NCBI GenBank assembly: GCA_030141605.1
Contig: JAQGDQ010000568.1
Location: 102,501-139,142, forward strand
DNA: 36,642 nt
Source of the DNA: Tubiluchus corallicola
Taxonomy: Eukaryota; Priapulida; Priapulimorpha; Priapulimorphida; Tubiluchidae
Direction of reading: 5' to 3'
The position numbers and the translations under genes are program-made. Under the pieces are notes generated by a model. That model ran no database searches. It was not told where the DNA came from and saw nothing but the letters and a program-made list of their open reading frames with translations. This document shows positions 19,795-31,423 of the stretch, piece after piece. Within the stretch, counting starts at the first letter, position 1, and each line of letters starts with the position of its first letter.

Positions 19795-22700
19795 TTACTG
19801 TTCTTCGTTCTGTGGAATTTCTTCTTTTATTGTTTGTAGTGGTGATAAATCTCCCTCGCTGTCTTGAGAACATCTCGTAGTTTTTATTTCTTCACTGCTT
19901 GCTGATATATTTTGTTCATGTGAGCTTGATCTACGTTTCAGCATGTCTTCTAACTTCCAAATCTTTTCTTCACAACTCATATCTGGCACAGGAGTATGGG
20001 CCCGCCGTTGCAGCAAAGGAGGAGGTGGTGCTACTGGTCCTTGAGGGAGGGAGGCTGTAGAAATTTGACGAGGCGAGTCGATTTTAATGTTCTGGTCTGT
20101 AGAAGTCAGCAAATCTCGAGGTGTTCTTCTAAATCTAGAGCTAATATTAAAGATCTCATATCGTTGAGACGTGTAGGATCTTGCTCTTTGTCTGAATCCT
20201 TCTTCTGGATGTAGCGTCAAAGTGACAATCGTAGCTACACTTTGAGCAACTCTCACTTTCTCCAATTCTTCAGCATCAATGTTAGATATAATACTAGCAC
20301 TTGGACCACTCCTATAAGTACACAAATAGAAACAAATGGCATCATGTAGTACCTTATATCTTAAAAGTATATTAAACTTGTTCTGCAAATTGGTTTCCTA
20401 TATCAATCATGGTCTGTCACAGTACTCCAACAGCAATTGTCCATGACTGTTTGAGTATTAAATACAGGAGGCTTTTCTTCTCTAATAGGAAGGATGCAAA
20501 GTAATCAGATTATATGCATGTGTGAAACGCTAATATACTCAAGTACCTGTCAAACAGTGAGCGAGTATGCAGCGTTTCCAAGATGGCAATGTCTTCAAGT
20601 AAACGCTTCTCTTTCTTCTGCTGCCACTCAACCAAAGACAACAAAGCTGCACATAGCACAACTATTCCTCCTCCAATGTGAAATGCTAAACTATACGAAC
20701 CAGTTTTATCTCGTATCATGCCTGCAGTAGATAATAGAATGCTAGAATAAATTGTTAGTGTATTACTCGGTATTAGCATGTAACGAAATGTTAATTTTTC
20801 TGGTTTATAAGGACAATTTAAGAGATGAATTGAGATATATGTTTTGCAGTAGAAATCGACTTACTTTGTCATGTTTGATATTAAATTGTAATAGAACAAA
20901 TAAATGATCCCAAACTAGGACTGTCTCATTGCTGATTGATCTTCCGAATTTGTGTGATTATCCCATTTTGAAATATAGTGAAAATATTCATTTTGTCATC
21001 TATAGTATTGCTAAAATGATGCTAAGATATTAGCTTAGAAATTTAACCAATGTCCGGCAAGCACACACTGCACCTATCTGTAACAGCGAAAACTTAGATA
21101 CAGCGCTATAGTATCAATTACCACCCAAGTTTAAGCTAAACTATTAAAATTCCAAGTTTATTGATGTGCTTGTGAGACTGTATGCTACATCACAACTGAA
21201 CTCCGTTCTTTCAATGAGGAACAGCACCTATTTTTGTGCATCTTCAATATGCAGCTACCAAACTAAGGAATGGTGAAAGGCATGCAACAGCAAAACGCTA
21301 GCCATGCAAACTTCTGCAGTAGTTCTTTCAGGAAACTGAGTCTTTCTACAAAAATTTTCCCGCAGTTTGTAATTGGGTTTCGTTTTCCTTTAATAGCGAT
21401 GCCTTTTGATACCGTTTGTTCATTGGAAACAGTCGCTTTTAGAATTTATTTAATGTACGTGCTGTGATTGGTCCAACCCGTTGTCTCCAGCATTGCTAAT
21501 TTGCGCAAAAATGCGGAATTGATAGAAGCTTTTAGGCACATTGATGGGCATTTAGCGCTGGCGTGGATCCATTTCTTGAGAACATATTTTAGAAAGCCGT
21601 TTAGGGTTGCCATATATTCAATTTTATCTTAAAATTTAGAATACGAAGTTACCCTGCTTCGACGTCACAATATAAAAATTCACTAAAAACACAGAGTCCA
21701 ACATTATTATACCGAGTGTTCACTAAACACAAAAACCGATAACGCATACGTGGCGCTAATTACGCTTCAACGGAGAGCTGATAAACCATAGATAATAATA
21801 TTACGGCAAGCAGGAAATAGTGTTATCGTTACTACCAACGTCATAGATATGAGGAACGCATTGTACTTTTTTATCCACTAGTTGCATGATGGCGCAGCGT
21901 GTCACGTTTTCGCGCACACGCCGCAGGCAGAGTTAGTTCTTCAATTAGTGTTATTCTCTGCGGCTAGAAACCACGTGAACAACGAGAAGGCGACTTACTG
22001 CCAAAACAAAGCTGTTTACAAACCTACATCTCAAGTAAGTGAAACAAAAATTCATACTTGTTACTGCAAAGTAGAGAGTAAAATGAGCGGCGTATGTCGG
22101 TAATTACAAAGGTGCTCCGTGCACATTTAGAGGTAAGAATCTGCAAAAGCATTCTCCGGCTTTCTTTAAGGAATTAATTTTCTAATGTAGCATTTAGAGA
22201 AGAAACTATGGTTTCTTTATAATGAAATTTCAGGGTGTCAAAATGTTGTAAAAACTTTTTCTATGTAATCTACAAAACTGAATCTAAAAAGGATTATGGT
22301 TGTCTGGTGAAAACTTGCAGCAAATATTACAAAAAAGTGTTGAAAACGAGAAATCTAAACATGGAACTAAGACCATATTAAAGACAGTAAGCAGTGGTCA
22401 GGAAAGCATGCCGAGCTTTTGTATACCTGCTATGGCAGGACCAAGAAGCAGAGTAATAGAATTCATTGCCATCACGAAGCCAAATCCGAGGATGGCTTTA
22501 TCTGTTCCCACTAGAAAAGAGGTAAGCACTGGTAGAAGAACCACAACACACCCATCAAAGAATCCATAAATGACCGCATAAGCAACAAACCCTTCGAAAC
22601 GTTTAACTGAAATGAAACGTGAATTTTATCAAACCTATTGAAGCTATTTTATCAAGTTAAAATTATCCTTGCAGTTCAGACTAACGAGTTCTTGCTAAGT

Positions 22701-23499
22701 AAGGTCGCTGATTAAACTCGCCAAGTAGATCACAAGCATGTTCAAGACTTGATGCAACTTAGTGTCCCATAGTAAGTGCGAGCTGACACTCCCTTCTCCA
22801 TTCATTGCAAGAAGTATTGAGAGCAGCTCGCGGAGGCATTCACACTAGGCATGAATTTGCAGGAAATTACTTTGCAACACTGTCGGAGGGTATGAAATAA
22901 CTCACGCACAGTAACTCGCAAAGCAGTTCACACTTGCGAGTTTGCTGTCACAGAGAGAAAACTCGAGCAGAAAACTAGCTAGTCTGAACTGAAGTGTTAG
23001 ATAATTTCATAAAGATTTCTGTAAGGTAGTCTTAATGACTGTATAACTTTTATGAAATAGCTTCAGATTTTAATTATCTACCGTAAAGGTACGCATCATT
23101 GATTATCATCATTTGTACAAAGCCTATTGTAATTTCTGTTCTACTCCACATTTGCTTTTAAAAAAATTAATACACGTTTCTCTTACTTAATGGCATTAGT
23201 GCAGAGGTAATACCAATGACTACCATAGAACACTGATGAAGTCTAAATTTGCTCACTCCTTTACAATCTGATATCCTCCCAAATGTGATGCGTCCAATAG
23301 TGGCACTGAGGCCCATTAACATTACAACTAGTGAACCCTTGGATGAGTCCACACCAACATCCTGACAGTGAGCCACCTAGCCAAAAAAAGATTCACTGGT
23401 GTGTCTAGTCTAGTTAGAAAATCGACTGATGACCAGTAGAAATTGAGTTGAATCGAATCGAATTTATTGAATTTACTAGCATACAAGCATATATGAATA

Positions 23500-23579
<80 letters not shown>

Positions 23580-25338
23580 TACCAAATGGACATATGGTAT
23601 GTAAAAAGCAAAAGAAATCAAACTGGTACAAACAATCCATAGTATGTAGACTTTGCTTCTAAACATGCTCAAGTCTATGGTTATGTGCCAGCCTGTGACA
23701 ATGCAATATAATGCAAACATAAATATAACGAAAGATTATGTTATAACCAATTAACACAAACAAGAAAACTAATGTAAAAAGCAATCATTAATATACAGTC
23801 ATTTGATGTAAATGTTATTAGCTACATTACCCCGTCTTGTTAGAGTTGAAAACCGAGAATTTCTTTGTTGAACTTCCCTAGTTGATCGCCTGGTAAAAAC
23901 CAGACCAATCATAGATGAAATAAGCAGTACTACTGCCACCACACGAAAGGCAATCCTCCATCCATATTTAGCAATAATTACTTCTGCCAAAGGGCATAGA
24001 ATCTAAACAAGTTGAATACAATAAAACTAACGTGCACAGCTATCATTTATAAAAGTTTTATCTTGCTGGTGAGAAATGTTTGTAATGCACAAAATACCCA
24101 ACTAGTTTTGCTAAAGATAGTTTGTTCTCAATTTAATTTACAGTCCAATATCCTCCGGAATATGATGTGTCCAATAGCGGCATTGAGTCCAATTAGCATT
24201 ACAACTAGCAAACCCTTGGACGAGTCCACACCAATGTGCTGACAGTGAGCCATCTAGCCAAAAAAAGATTCACTGGTGTGCTTAGTCTGGTTAAAAATTG
24301 ATAGATGATCACTAAAAATCACTATAAAGAGAACATAGTTTCTGCTAAAAATTCAAAGTGGTGCGAAACACTTTGCATAATATAATACCTATACGTGTAA
24401 GTTGACATGTGTGTACGAGTCACCTGAATGCACCTGCATTTATGCTTTACAGGAATGAAACTGAACCCAATTAAGAAAATTTACTAAGGTATCACTACTT
24501 GTTTAGATGGGCACTCCTTTAATTATGCTTTTTTAATTTGTGTTCTAAATCCATAAAACATAATACATTTAGAAAAAAATTAAAACCGTAGTAAAATATA
24601 TAGTAAAAAATATACGCACGACTGAACCCAAAGTTGCACCAGATAATACAATTCCAGTTGCGAAAGAAACATATTTTCGGAAATAGAGTGGTTGGGCAAA
24701 AAGCGCTGTGTTGAATGCTAGAGAATTGCCGACACCGTACATTAGTGAGTGTGACCCATACAACTGTTGCAATTCTGTGACATAAGAAGACAACAGACAT
24801 CCAGCTGCTTGTGTCAAACATCCCAATATAGCTACCAATCGAAGATCATATTTTTGCACGAGAATTCCACTAGCTGGACAGCTAATCATTGACATGCTAT
24901 ATGCTGCTGATGCTATCCAAGCTGAAAGAATTACAAATACGTTAAGCTTTGATTGAAAATTCAAATCAACAAACTAATCTAACTAAAATAACAATTATTG
25001 TCATCATCTTGTAATGTCAAAATTACGATAATAACTGTGTTATTAGTATAAGTCTAATGAAGGTTGTCATGCAATTTACCAGCATCTGCTCTTGTACTTG
25101 TCTTAAATTCTTCAAGCAATGCTAAATAAAAGACACCAAAAACGAAAAACATGCTATTTGACACAGTATACATAGCCCAACTCGCAAAACAGACAGACCA
25201 AGACCACAAATTATCAAACAATTCTTCATCAATTTTGTCGTTTTCCTCAATTTGTGGCTCATCTAGTTTAGCACTCATGGATACTGAGAGAGAATTGTCA
25301 GCATCACCTTTCCTGTTGTTGATCACCTCAGCCTCCAT
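19795..25338 (-). CDS. MCT-B: SLC16-family monocarboxylate-transporter-like protein, complete, 8 exons, 634 aa
   Basis: Exons on minus: 25338-25080, 24921-24620, 24002-23831, 23692-23583, 23376-23187, 22606-22427, 20721-20547, 20311-19795. They total 1905 bp and all phases close. By family, a proton-linked or facilitative carrier for monocarboxylates or related small solutes. Residues 1-45 are a cytosolic tail. TM1 has LWSWSVC where most members have DGGWGW. TM5 has YFRKYVSFATGIVLSGATLG, close to the family pattern. TM7-8 has AHCQDVGVDSSKG and IGRITFGRISD, which keeps the conserved Arg/Asp region. TM10-12 has GFFDGCVVVLLP, GPAIAGMIRDKTGSY and FHIGGGIVVL. The last 170 residues are a hydrophilic tail with a proline run, basic RRSSS and an acidic end. 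Substrate cannot be read. Introns are all GT-AG, with donor 2 weak (GTGCGT). Confidence 0.93.
20780..21231 (-). other. MCT-B intron 6, 3' part; nothing recognised
   Basis: AT-rich intron between exon 7 and the left border of the duplicated block. No exon-like sequence seen. Confidence 0.5.
21232..22494. repeat. Duplicated block, copy 1 (MCT-B intron 6 plus part of exon 6)
   Basis: Collinear with 35396-36642 from TTTTGTGCATCTTCAATATG to the window end, with about 95% identity by eye and a few small indels (one of roughly 13 bp near 21485). The 68 bp of exon 6 present in both are identical. Two short open frames (21270-21467 and 21882-22103) recur in both copies, but they are conserved no more than their surroundings, so I do not call them genes. 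Confidence 0.93.
22672..22991. mobile_element. MITE with inverted ends in MCT-B intron 5
   Basis: CAGTTCAGACTAACGAGTT at the left matches CAGTTCAGACTAGCTAGTT read on minus at the right, a 320-bp element with about 19-bp terminal repeats. The interior has several GCGAGTT/AACTCGC phrases. No clear target duplication. Confidence 0.6.
23502..23575. repeat. (GA)n/(CT)n microsatellite just inside MCT-B intron 4
   Basis: On the coding strand the exon 4 donor GTAAGT is followed at once by CTTT and about 74 nt of CT repeat, filling a third of this 206-bp intron. Confidence 0.95.
24141..24310 (-). pseudogene. Truncated duplicate of MCT-B exon 5 inside MCT-B intron 2
   Basis: On minus the intron end and acceptor (TTTGGCTAG, ending 24254) are followed by MAHCQHIGVDSSKGLLVVML, matching VAHCQDVGVDSSKGSLVVML of real exon 5 (23376-23187). 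Homology stops after DCK, with no donor and a stop soon after. The conserved GR of the TM8 motif is GH here. Homology also covers about 55 bp of intron before the acceptor, so it is a DNA-level copy, not a retrocopy. Confidence 0.85.
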
Positions 25339-25628
25339 GTTATCGTTAATTTAAATGAACAGACTTGTTCTAAAACGATTGTTCTAAATCTTATTGTCCG
25401 GTAAATTCCAAATGCTGAACTCACTTCCTTTGTGTGTTTTTTAATTAACAATAACAGCTAAGCTTTGTTTAAGTAATTTCTGCAACACGCAATGTACTTA
25501 GTAACGTAAGTTTTATGCCTAATAACTGAAATGTTAGTAATATTTTTCAGGTTATTGTCACCTACTTTGTGTGCGTGGTGAATTCCGTATGTGGAGTGAC
25601 GACGTCTATCTAATGTTGTAGCAATATC
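25339..25628. promoter_or_regulatory. 5' flank of MCT-B
   Basis: Homologous to 18496-18730 upstream of relic MCT-C, including TTTAAATGAACAGACTTGTT, ATTGTTCTAAA and TTATTGTCCG-like phrases. It ends in a TTTTTCAG acceptor-like site where the other copy has the SLC22 relic exon. Probably contains the promoter and 5' UTR; no core element is evident. Confidence 0.45.
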
Positions 25629-25738
25629 GTGGCGCTTTCAGATGTAGAAACTTCTCTGGCAACTTGTTGCGCAATTTTTCTCTGAGAGAAGTTGCCAAGT
25701 TTTTCACACGTTACAACAAGCAAGTCTGAATGCGCCAC
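25629..25738. mobile_element. 110-bp palindromic MITE
   Basis: Starts GTGGCGCTTTCAGATG and ends CAAGTCTGAATGCGCCAC, so the ends pair over about 16 bp with few mismatches. The interior also folds (GAAACTTCTCTGGCAACTT against AAGTTGCC...). Same family as the expanded element at 18187-18473. Confidence 0.75.
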
Positions 25739-26018
25739 AGAGTCCTGTAGGCAACATTATCGGCATAATGAATTTACCAAACCCTGTGGTATCACTTATA
25801 AACAGAGATATTAGCCAGCAGTTGATGACTGAAATTGTACAACAATTGTGATCCGGGCTACTGAAAACTTGAGTGACTGATTAAATTTCTGAGTCTCTCA
25901 GTTCTGTCAAAGATAAAATTTTATCTGATATTCAAACATCTTGTACAAGAGTACGTACTTGACGAAGTTGCTAAGTTTTGCATTTGGGATGAAAAGTTCA
26001 GGCACGTCTGTGCACGTT

Positions 26019-26500
26019 TGTGTAATCGGACGTCATCGCATTTTTTCATAACAATGGCATTTTGCACTATCTCGCCATGGGGGAGGAAGGAGAGAGCCTA
26101 ACCATATATGAACTGTCTAGCCACATACCAACTATTTATATCAACAGTTCTGTTTTGATTACTTGTATCGATAGACATGTACCAACCACTTGAATTGATC
26201 AACTATTGTCTTGCATATTGTCTTTTGTAGATTTTAGTCATATGCCAATTACTATTTCTAATTTCAATTTCATTAATTTTAATTTCAATTACCTTGCAAT
26301 TCAATTGTCATTCAATCTGTTGACTCATAATATCTATACAACATCATCATGTTACGGTCAGAATTTACCAGGATGCACTTGTCCCGTCTGCTGGATGCGA
26401 TCCTGTCTCACAGGCAGGTCCGAGACTTAAGGAGGGACGAAATGTAATCGGACGCCATTACATTTTTTCATAACAATCTTTAGGTTCTCATAACAATGGC
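26019..26500. repeat. Direct repeat resembling LTR starts (TGTAATCGGACG)
   Basis: GTAATCGGACGTCATCGCAT at about 26021 and GTAATCGGACGCCATTACAT at about 26442 are each followed by TTTTTTCATAACAAT. The second is preceded by a purine-rich AAGGAGGGACGAA, like the polypurine tract just before a 3' LTR. No retrotransposon proteins are visible, so at best this is a small remnant. Confidence 0.4.
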
Positions 26501-27430
26501 GTTAATCACATCCTGGTAATCAGCCTCGAACTCGGACCGTGAGCCAAAAACCTCAGTGTGGTTGCTGACGCTGCCGAGCGCATTTCATTAGTGAATTCTA
26601 GTCTGTTGGTATGATACTTCATACTCATCTTACCCATGTTGTTACTAGTATAATTAAAGGTTTTCACTAAAACCATACTGACTAGTTTTGGGTTGGTGTT
26701 CATCATTGTTACATTTGACTGACCTCTGGTGCAGAACAATCTCTCTGTAACATAATAATCTAGTAACCTACTCTGGTTTTTTTTTCATATATTGGGTGAC
26801 AAATTCTACTCAACGATCACATACAATGCTGCAGTATATTTCTTGCTTTTCATTTGTACTGTCACTGATCTTTAGGCGTATCTGGAGAGGTGAGCTAATT
26901 ACAACTTTGTCACCTGGCTGCATTCTGTCGGGAAGGAGATAAGCAAACGAATCCTGAAATTACCTAACTGGATTTCTCCCCGATGACCCCATTTATGTTG
27001 TTTTTATTGTCTCATGTTGCCTTTTGCAAGTGCCTTCATCCTAATTACAATTATAATGTGTAACATCCGCGCCTCCTGTCAAAGATACGTGAAATTTTCA
27101 GGCGATTCCTAATCCAAATGCTTCGACTAAGGAGTCACGTTCATTTTAGAACGTTATGACATGTTAAATGAGAGCTCTTAGATTTGATTGAAGACTATTG
27201 CGAATGCGAATGCCTTCCATTCAGTTTGCTTCAAATAATTTTTAATTGACTATACCGTCTGCACGGCAGCATATCTTAATGGATTTTCGACTCAGTGACA
27301 AATTGGTTATCTACTTAGTCCGCACGTTATATTTACGTGAAATGATAATTGGACAAACGACCTTCGCTCAATGTCACTTAGCTCACTTGGCTTTGAGCTG
27401 TGTTGATTAACGTTGTGACCGCATAATGAT
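26501..27430. other. No gene recognised
   Basis: Open frames here are short and lack recognisable motifs or splice context. No repeat structure stands out. Confidence 0.5.
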
Positions 27431-27435
27431 ATATA

Positions 27436-28027
27436 TCCGGTGAGGCAGAAAAAATGTGCCAAAGTTTAGACTACAATAACATTAGGAACAAATGTGCCGC
27501 AAAGTTGAAATTTCGTAGCTTTTGGCCGTGAAAGTACTGATAAACTGTGAAAAGTTGTTATCAACAAAAATGTAACTTTGTTGTGTGAACTACGGTATCT
27601 CGAATTCCCAGAAAAAGTGTATACGACAGTCATAGAGAGCCGTTTGATGCAGAGGAACTGAAGGCAAAGATTACTGAGCACTAAATGTCCCGTAATGAAG
27701 TAAGAAGCTGGCAGCTGTTAGAGGAAATGCCTTCGTCTAATTTGCAGTAAAAATGATGGCCACATAGAGCAGTTGTTCTAAGTGTTAACAAAATTTAGTA
27801 AAAAAAATTTACGGCATTTATTTATTTATTTATTTATTTATTTACTTATTCAGACTTGTTTTAAAATATTCGTATCTTTGGAAACATCTAGGGGAATGAA
27901 CGCTAAAATTTTTGGCGTTTGTACATAAACATTTGTAACATCAGCGTGGTAATTTTCAAGCTTTTTGCTTTATTTTCTTCTTATAATATTGTGACCAAAA
28001 CTTCGGCACGTTTTTTGCGCCACCCTA
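27436..28027. mobile_element. Mariner-like MITE, about 590 bp
   Basis: The left end (GGTGAGGCAGAAAAAATGTG, then CCAAAGTTT) matches the right end read on minus (GGTGGCGCAAAAAACGTG, then CCGAAGTTTT). Both outer borders lie in TATA, consistent with a TA target duplication. No transposase frame remains. A TTTA microsatellite lies at about 27820-27850. Confidence 0.55.
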
Positions 28028-28029
28028 TA

Positions 28030-29735
28030 TAATGTAACTTTTGCGGGCGAGAACGTTGTGTGATAATGCAACATAAATTTGATGACAAAAAGTCACGTGT
28101 GCACTTTGCAGCAACGTAATTATTGCTCACCTGTGTTCTCATTTGTTTTCTTGTCTTTTCCATCCTTAATTGACAAACTATCAACCGGTTGTGGCGTCTA
28201 CGTACGATTGAAAATTCTACTTGGAACACCAGGTCCAATTTCACACAATTATGCAAAGCAGTGTCATTTATCAATATATGAAGTGCAGCTGTGTTATAAA
28301 TGATTTCCAGCTCTATCAATCCACAGCTGAGTCAAACAATGCATAAAACGTCGCATTGCCTTCAACAATTATTTTCAACTTTTATAAAATCGTAAAGTAA
28401 ACAAACACACTTTTCTGATTCCGCAAAATTTTATTGAAAATGAATGAACAAATTACGAATATTGTAACTCCAGTTTTTCCAATGGCTATACCTTCATAAG
28501 CTCACTTAATGATTTTGCTATACTTATATTAAGCTGCTGCTGGTGTTAAGGACAACGTATACGACAACGGCAGCAATTATTTGACAGTCACAATAGTACA
28601 AAAGAAATCAACGCTATTACAGACTATAGATGGCGCCAAGCAACAGTTCAAAGGTTTCCAAAGATTTGTAGATTAGGTAGGCAGCCTTTTTCGAGTTCAT
28701 TTTTTTCAATAATAAAACAAAAGGTATTATTATTTTTTATAAACTTGTAGGTAGTTAGACAACAAAGGTAATGACTGTCTGAAACAAAAGTAATTAATTT
28801 ATGGCATAGTACTAATTAACAAACTCGTACAGTAAAACAAACAAAAAGTTCATCTAAAAAACTCATTTTTGTGATAGAGCGTAAGTCAGCAAGCTTGCAT
28901 TTAACACAGAAGTCACAATCGGTTACCTACTACGCCGTTTCCTCAGCTATAGAAAGCTGAATACGGTACGTAAAGCTGACTGTATGATAGTGATATAATA
29001 AATTATTTAGTACCATTTTCGTACAATAAATTTAAACAAACTAAATTACGTAATTTATGTACAACACAGCAACTCAAGGATATAAAAGGATAATAATGTG
29101 CTTCTATAGGCAATAATAACATGTAACTAGAAAGGTAACTTTTAACATTATTACAGGTTTGAAAAGAAACTATATCAAAGGTGTAGTTTTTAAAATTATT
29201 CTTATTTACATGCAACCAGTTTCTTTTAGTTTTGAATTTCCTTCTTGACTCCTTGTCACTGAGAACAGCATCTGAAGCAGGTAAGCGTAGGAGTAGGCAT
29301 ATATTTCTTTATCTTTGGCGAACAATAATGCCACATACTAAAGACATTCTTGATAGGAATAGTAGATTTTAACCCGACTAACTCTAAACTATCAACAGAA
29401 ATAAAATAATTAGGTCCTTGGTATGTAACGCGCCTTAAATAGTACTGATTGAAAATTTTATTTTATTTTGCAGGTTTGCCTTTTCAATTTCTAGTAATTT
29501 CAACTAGAAAGTCAAAACAGCAATTTTTTCTGTTAACTGGGCCGCAGACACCATTAAGGCCAGAAAAGGCATACAAATAGTTCCTCTTTTCCAAAGTACT
29601 TATAGCTGTTTCAACAAATTCTGATATCCACAGCTAGTAAATACGACTTATTGTTACTGCATAAAAAATCATGATTATGCCTCTTTAAAAAACACAACAA
29701 AACACTTTTCATAAATATAGCTTAAAATATTCGTC
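28030..29735. other. No gene recognised
   Basis: AT-rich sequence with only short open frames on both strands (for example 28079-28303 and 29215-29003) and no protein motif I can recognise. Confidence 0.5.
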
Positions 29736-29739
29736 GTGA

Positions 29740-29995
29740 ACTTTTATATCACTCACATGCAGAGTTATTGTACATAGGGCTTGTGTCAGCACTAACGCTG
29801 TATGGAACTTGCAAATTTAAATTCCCGTGATGACCATTAGGTGGAGTCATTTTAACGGCAAGTCGTTTGAAACAAGTTTAGATAAAAAAAATAATCGGAA
29901 CATTCCTAGCACACTCTTCACTAACTAAGGAAAACTTTAAATTGCTTTATATTGCCAACAGAACGAATAATGTTTTTGGTGAATCAGTGGTAAGG
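29740..29995 (-). repeat. Dispersed repeat family R1, 3' part
   Basis: On minus it runs CCACTGATTCACCAAAAAC, CCTTAGTTAGTGAAGAGTG, AAACTTGTTTCAAACGACTT, then a start region reading MTPPNGHHGNLNLQV, equivalent to [13 protein letters not shown] in the other copies. It begins at nearly the same internal point at which the 14.7-kb copy ends. Confidence 0.7.
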
Positions 29996-30160
29996 CTGGT
30001 AGTACAGTACGGTACGAAAAAATACCGTAGTTTGTACCTTTAAACAATTCCGTACCAAATTTCGTGCCATATTCATGTAGGATCTACTACAAAAAGACAA
30101 AGAGCGGCATAAAAAATAATTGTAAAAATAATAAGTTTGTCAATTATTGTTACCTATTAT

Positions 30161-30525
30161 TAGGGGTGAGCATCGAACGTTCGAGTTCGAATGTTCGAAT
30201 TCGATTCGAACGAGTTTTTTTTAGTTCGAACTCAATTTGAATCCAAAACTATAGATTCGAATAATTCAGCACTCCAATCACATATGTTCCTGATCACTAA
30301 AACGATTGAAACAACATGCAATTAGCGTAATTTAGCAGTAATTTCTGTGCACAATTTTAAACAAATTACTAGTCGTTTTATTGCAGAACAAAATCTAGTG
30401 ATACGCATGATCTTTGTAAGACTAATTTTTACTGGTGGTTCGAAAACTTGTTCGAAAATCGTTCAATCTCAATTCGAATTCGGTTCGATTCGACTTCGCT
30501 TTCTGGTAGAGAATGCTCACCCCTA
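30161..30525. mobile_element. hAT-type MITE with perfect 8-bp target duplication
   Basis: Starts TAGGGGTGAGCATCGAACG and its right end, read on minus, starts TAGGGGTGAGCATTC. The flanks are CCTATTAT on both sides (30153-30160, 30526-30533). Subterminal TTCGAA palindromes (TTCGAGTTCGAATGTTCGAA) are dense at both ends. No coding capacity. Confidence 0.92.
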
Positions 30526-30533
30526 CCTATTAT

Positions 30534-31423
30534 GCGTACTATAAAAACAGAACTGCTGATTGAACTTCCCTACTATTTATTTTAGATCACAAAAGTTACA
30601 CGAATTATACACGAGATATAAATTTATTTTGAGTTACTTTTTCTTGAGACCCGATGAGTTACGGTTATTAGCTGGATTTTAGTGGTTGTCTTAAATTACG
30701 TGCTCATTAGTGACAATTGTTTAACAATAATAATAATAATTGCATAATAGGCTCTGCTGTATAGACTGGTTGTATGTTTGTAAATTTACCAATGATGACA
30801 GCAGTAGTCTGTCAAAAACGTTTTGGCATGATTTTAATTTTTTAACTTTGTAAAGTTAAGATTTTACTAAAATTGTGTTATTTTTAACTATAAATGTTTT
30901 TAAGTGCATGTAATAAAAATTGACTTAGCACATTTTAATATAATTTGTACGTCACAAATTTAGATTAATTTAAATTAGATTTAATTTAAAGACTACTCAA
31001 TTTATGAACTAACTTAACATGTATTGCATGCATCATACGCGTGACAAGTTTGGTTTATTCTCTATCAACATTCTGACATCTATTATCCGGAAACGCGTTT
31101 TCTGAACCAGAATTTTTGCATTGACTTTTAAAATGTTCAATATATGAACACGTTTGCTACCAAGACGTTTTATGTACATTATATACAGCATAAGTTAGAC
31201 GCCATCCTCCTCATCATACTGGTAATCCATTCTCGGCTTATTTACCTGGAATTTTTGAAATTATACCTTCTTTTTTGAAGATCAGATTTTTAATCAATGA
31301 ATAATAATGATTGTGTAAATGAACGCACAACATTTCTTCGTGTCCTACACCCACTTTTCCAGAAACTCCTTATTCCGGAATTTTTTCATCATACCACAAG
31401 TGAAGGTTGCGCTTTTCCTGCTC
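30534..31423. other. No gene recognised; receptor 3' flank
   Basis: AT-rich. The 3' UTR of the minus-strand receptor should occupy the right part. I see no other gene or clear repeat. Confidence 0.5.

Noticed and set aside
21270-22103. Two short frames conserved between the duplicated blocks
   Set aside because: Conservation equals that of the flanking DNA, as expected from the recent duplication, so it does not show coding.
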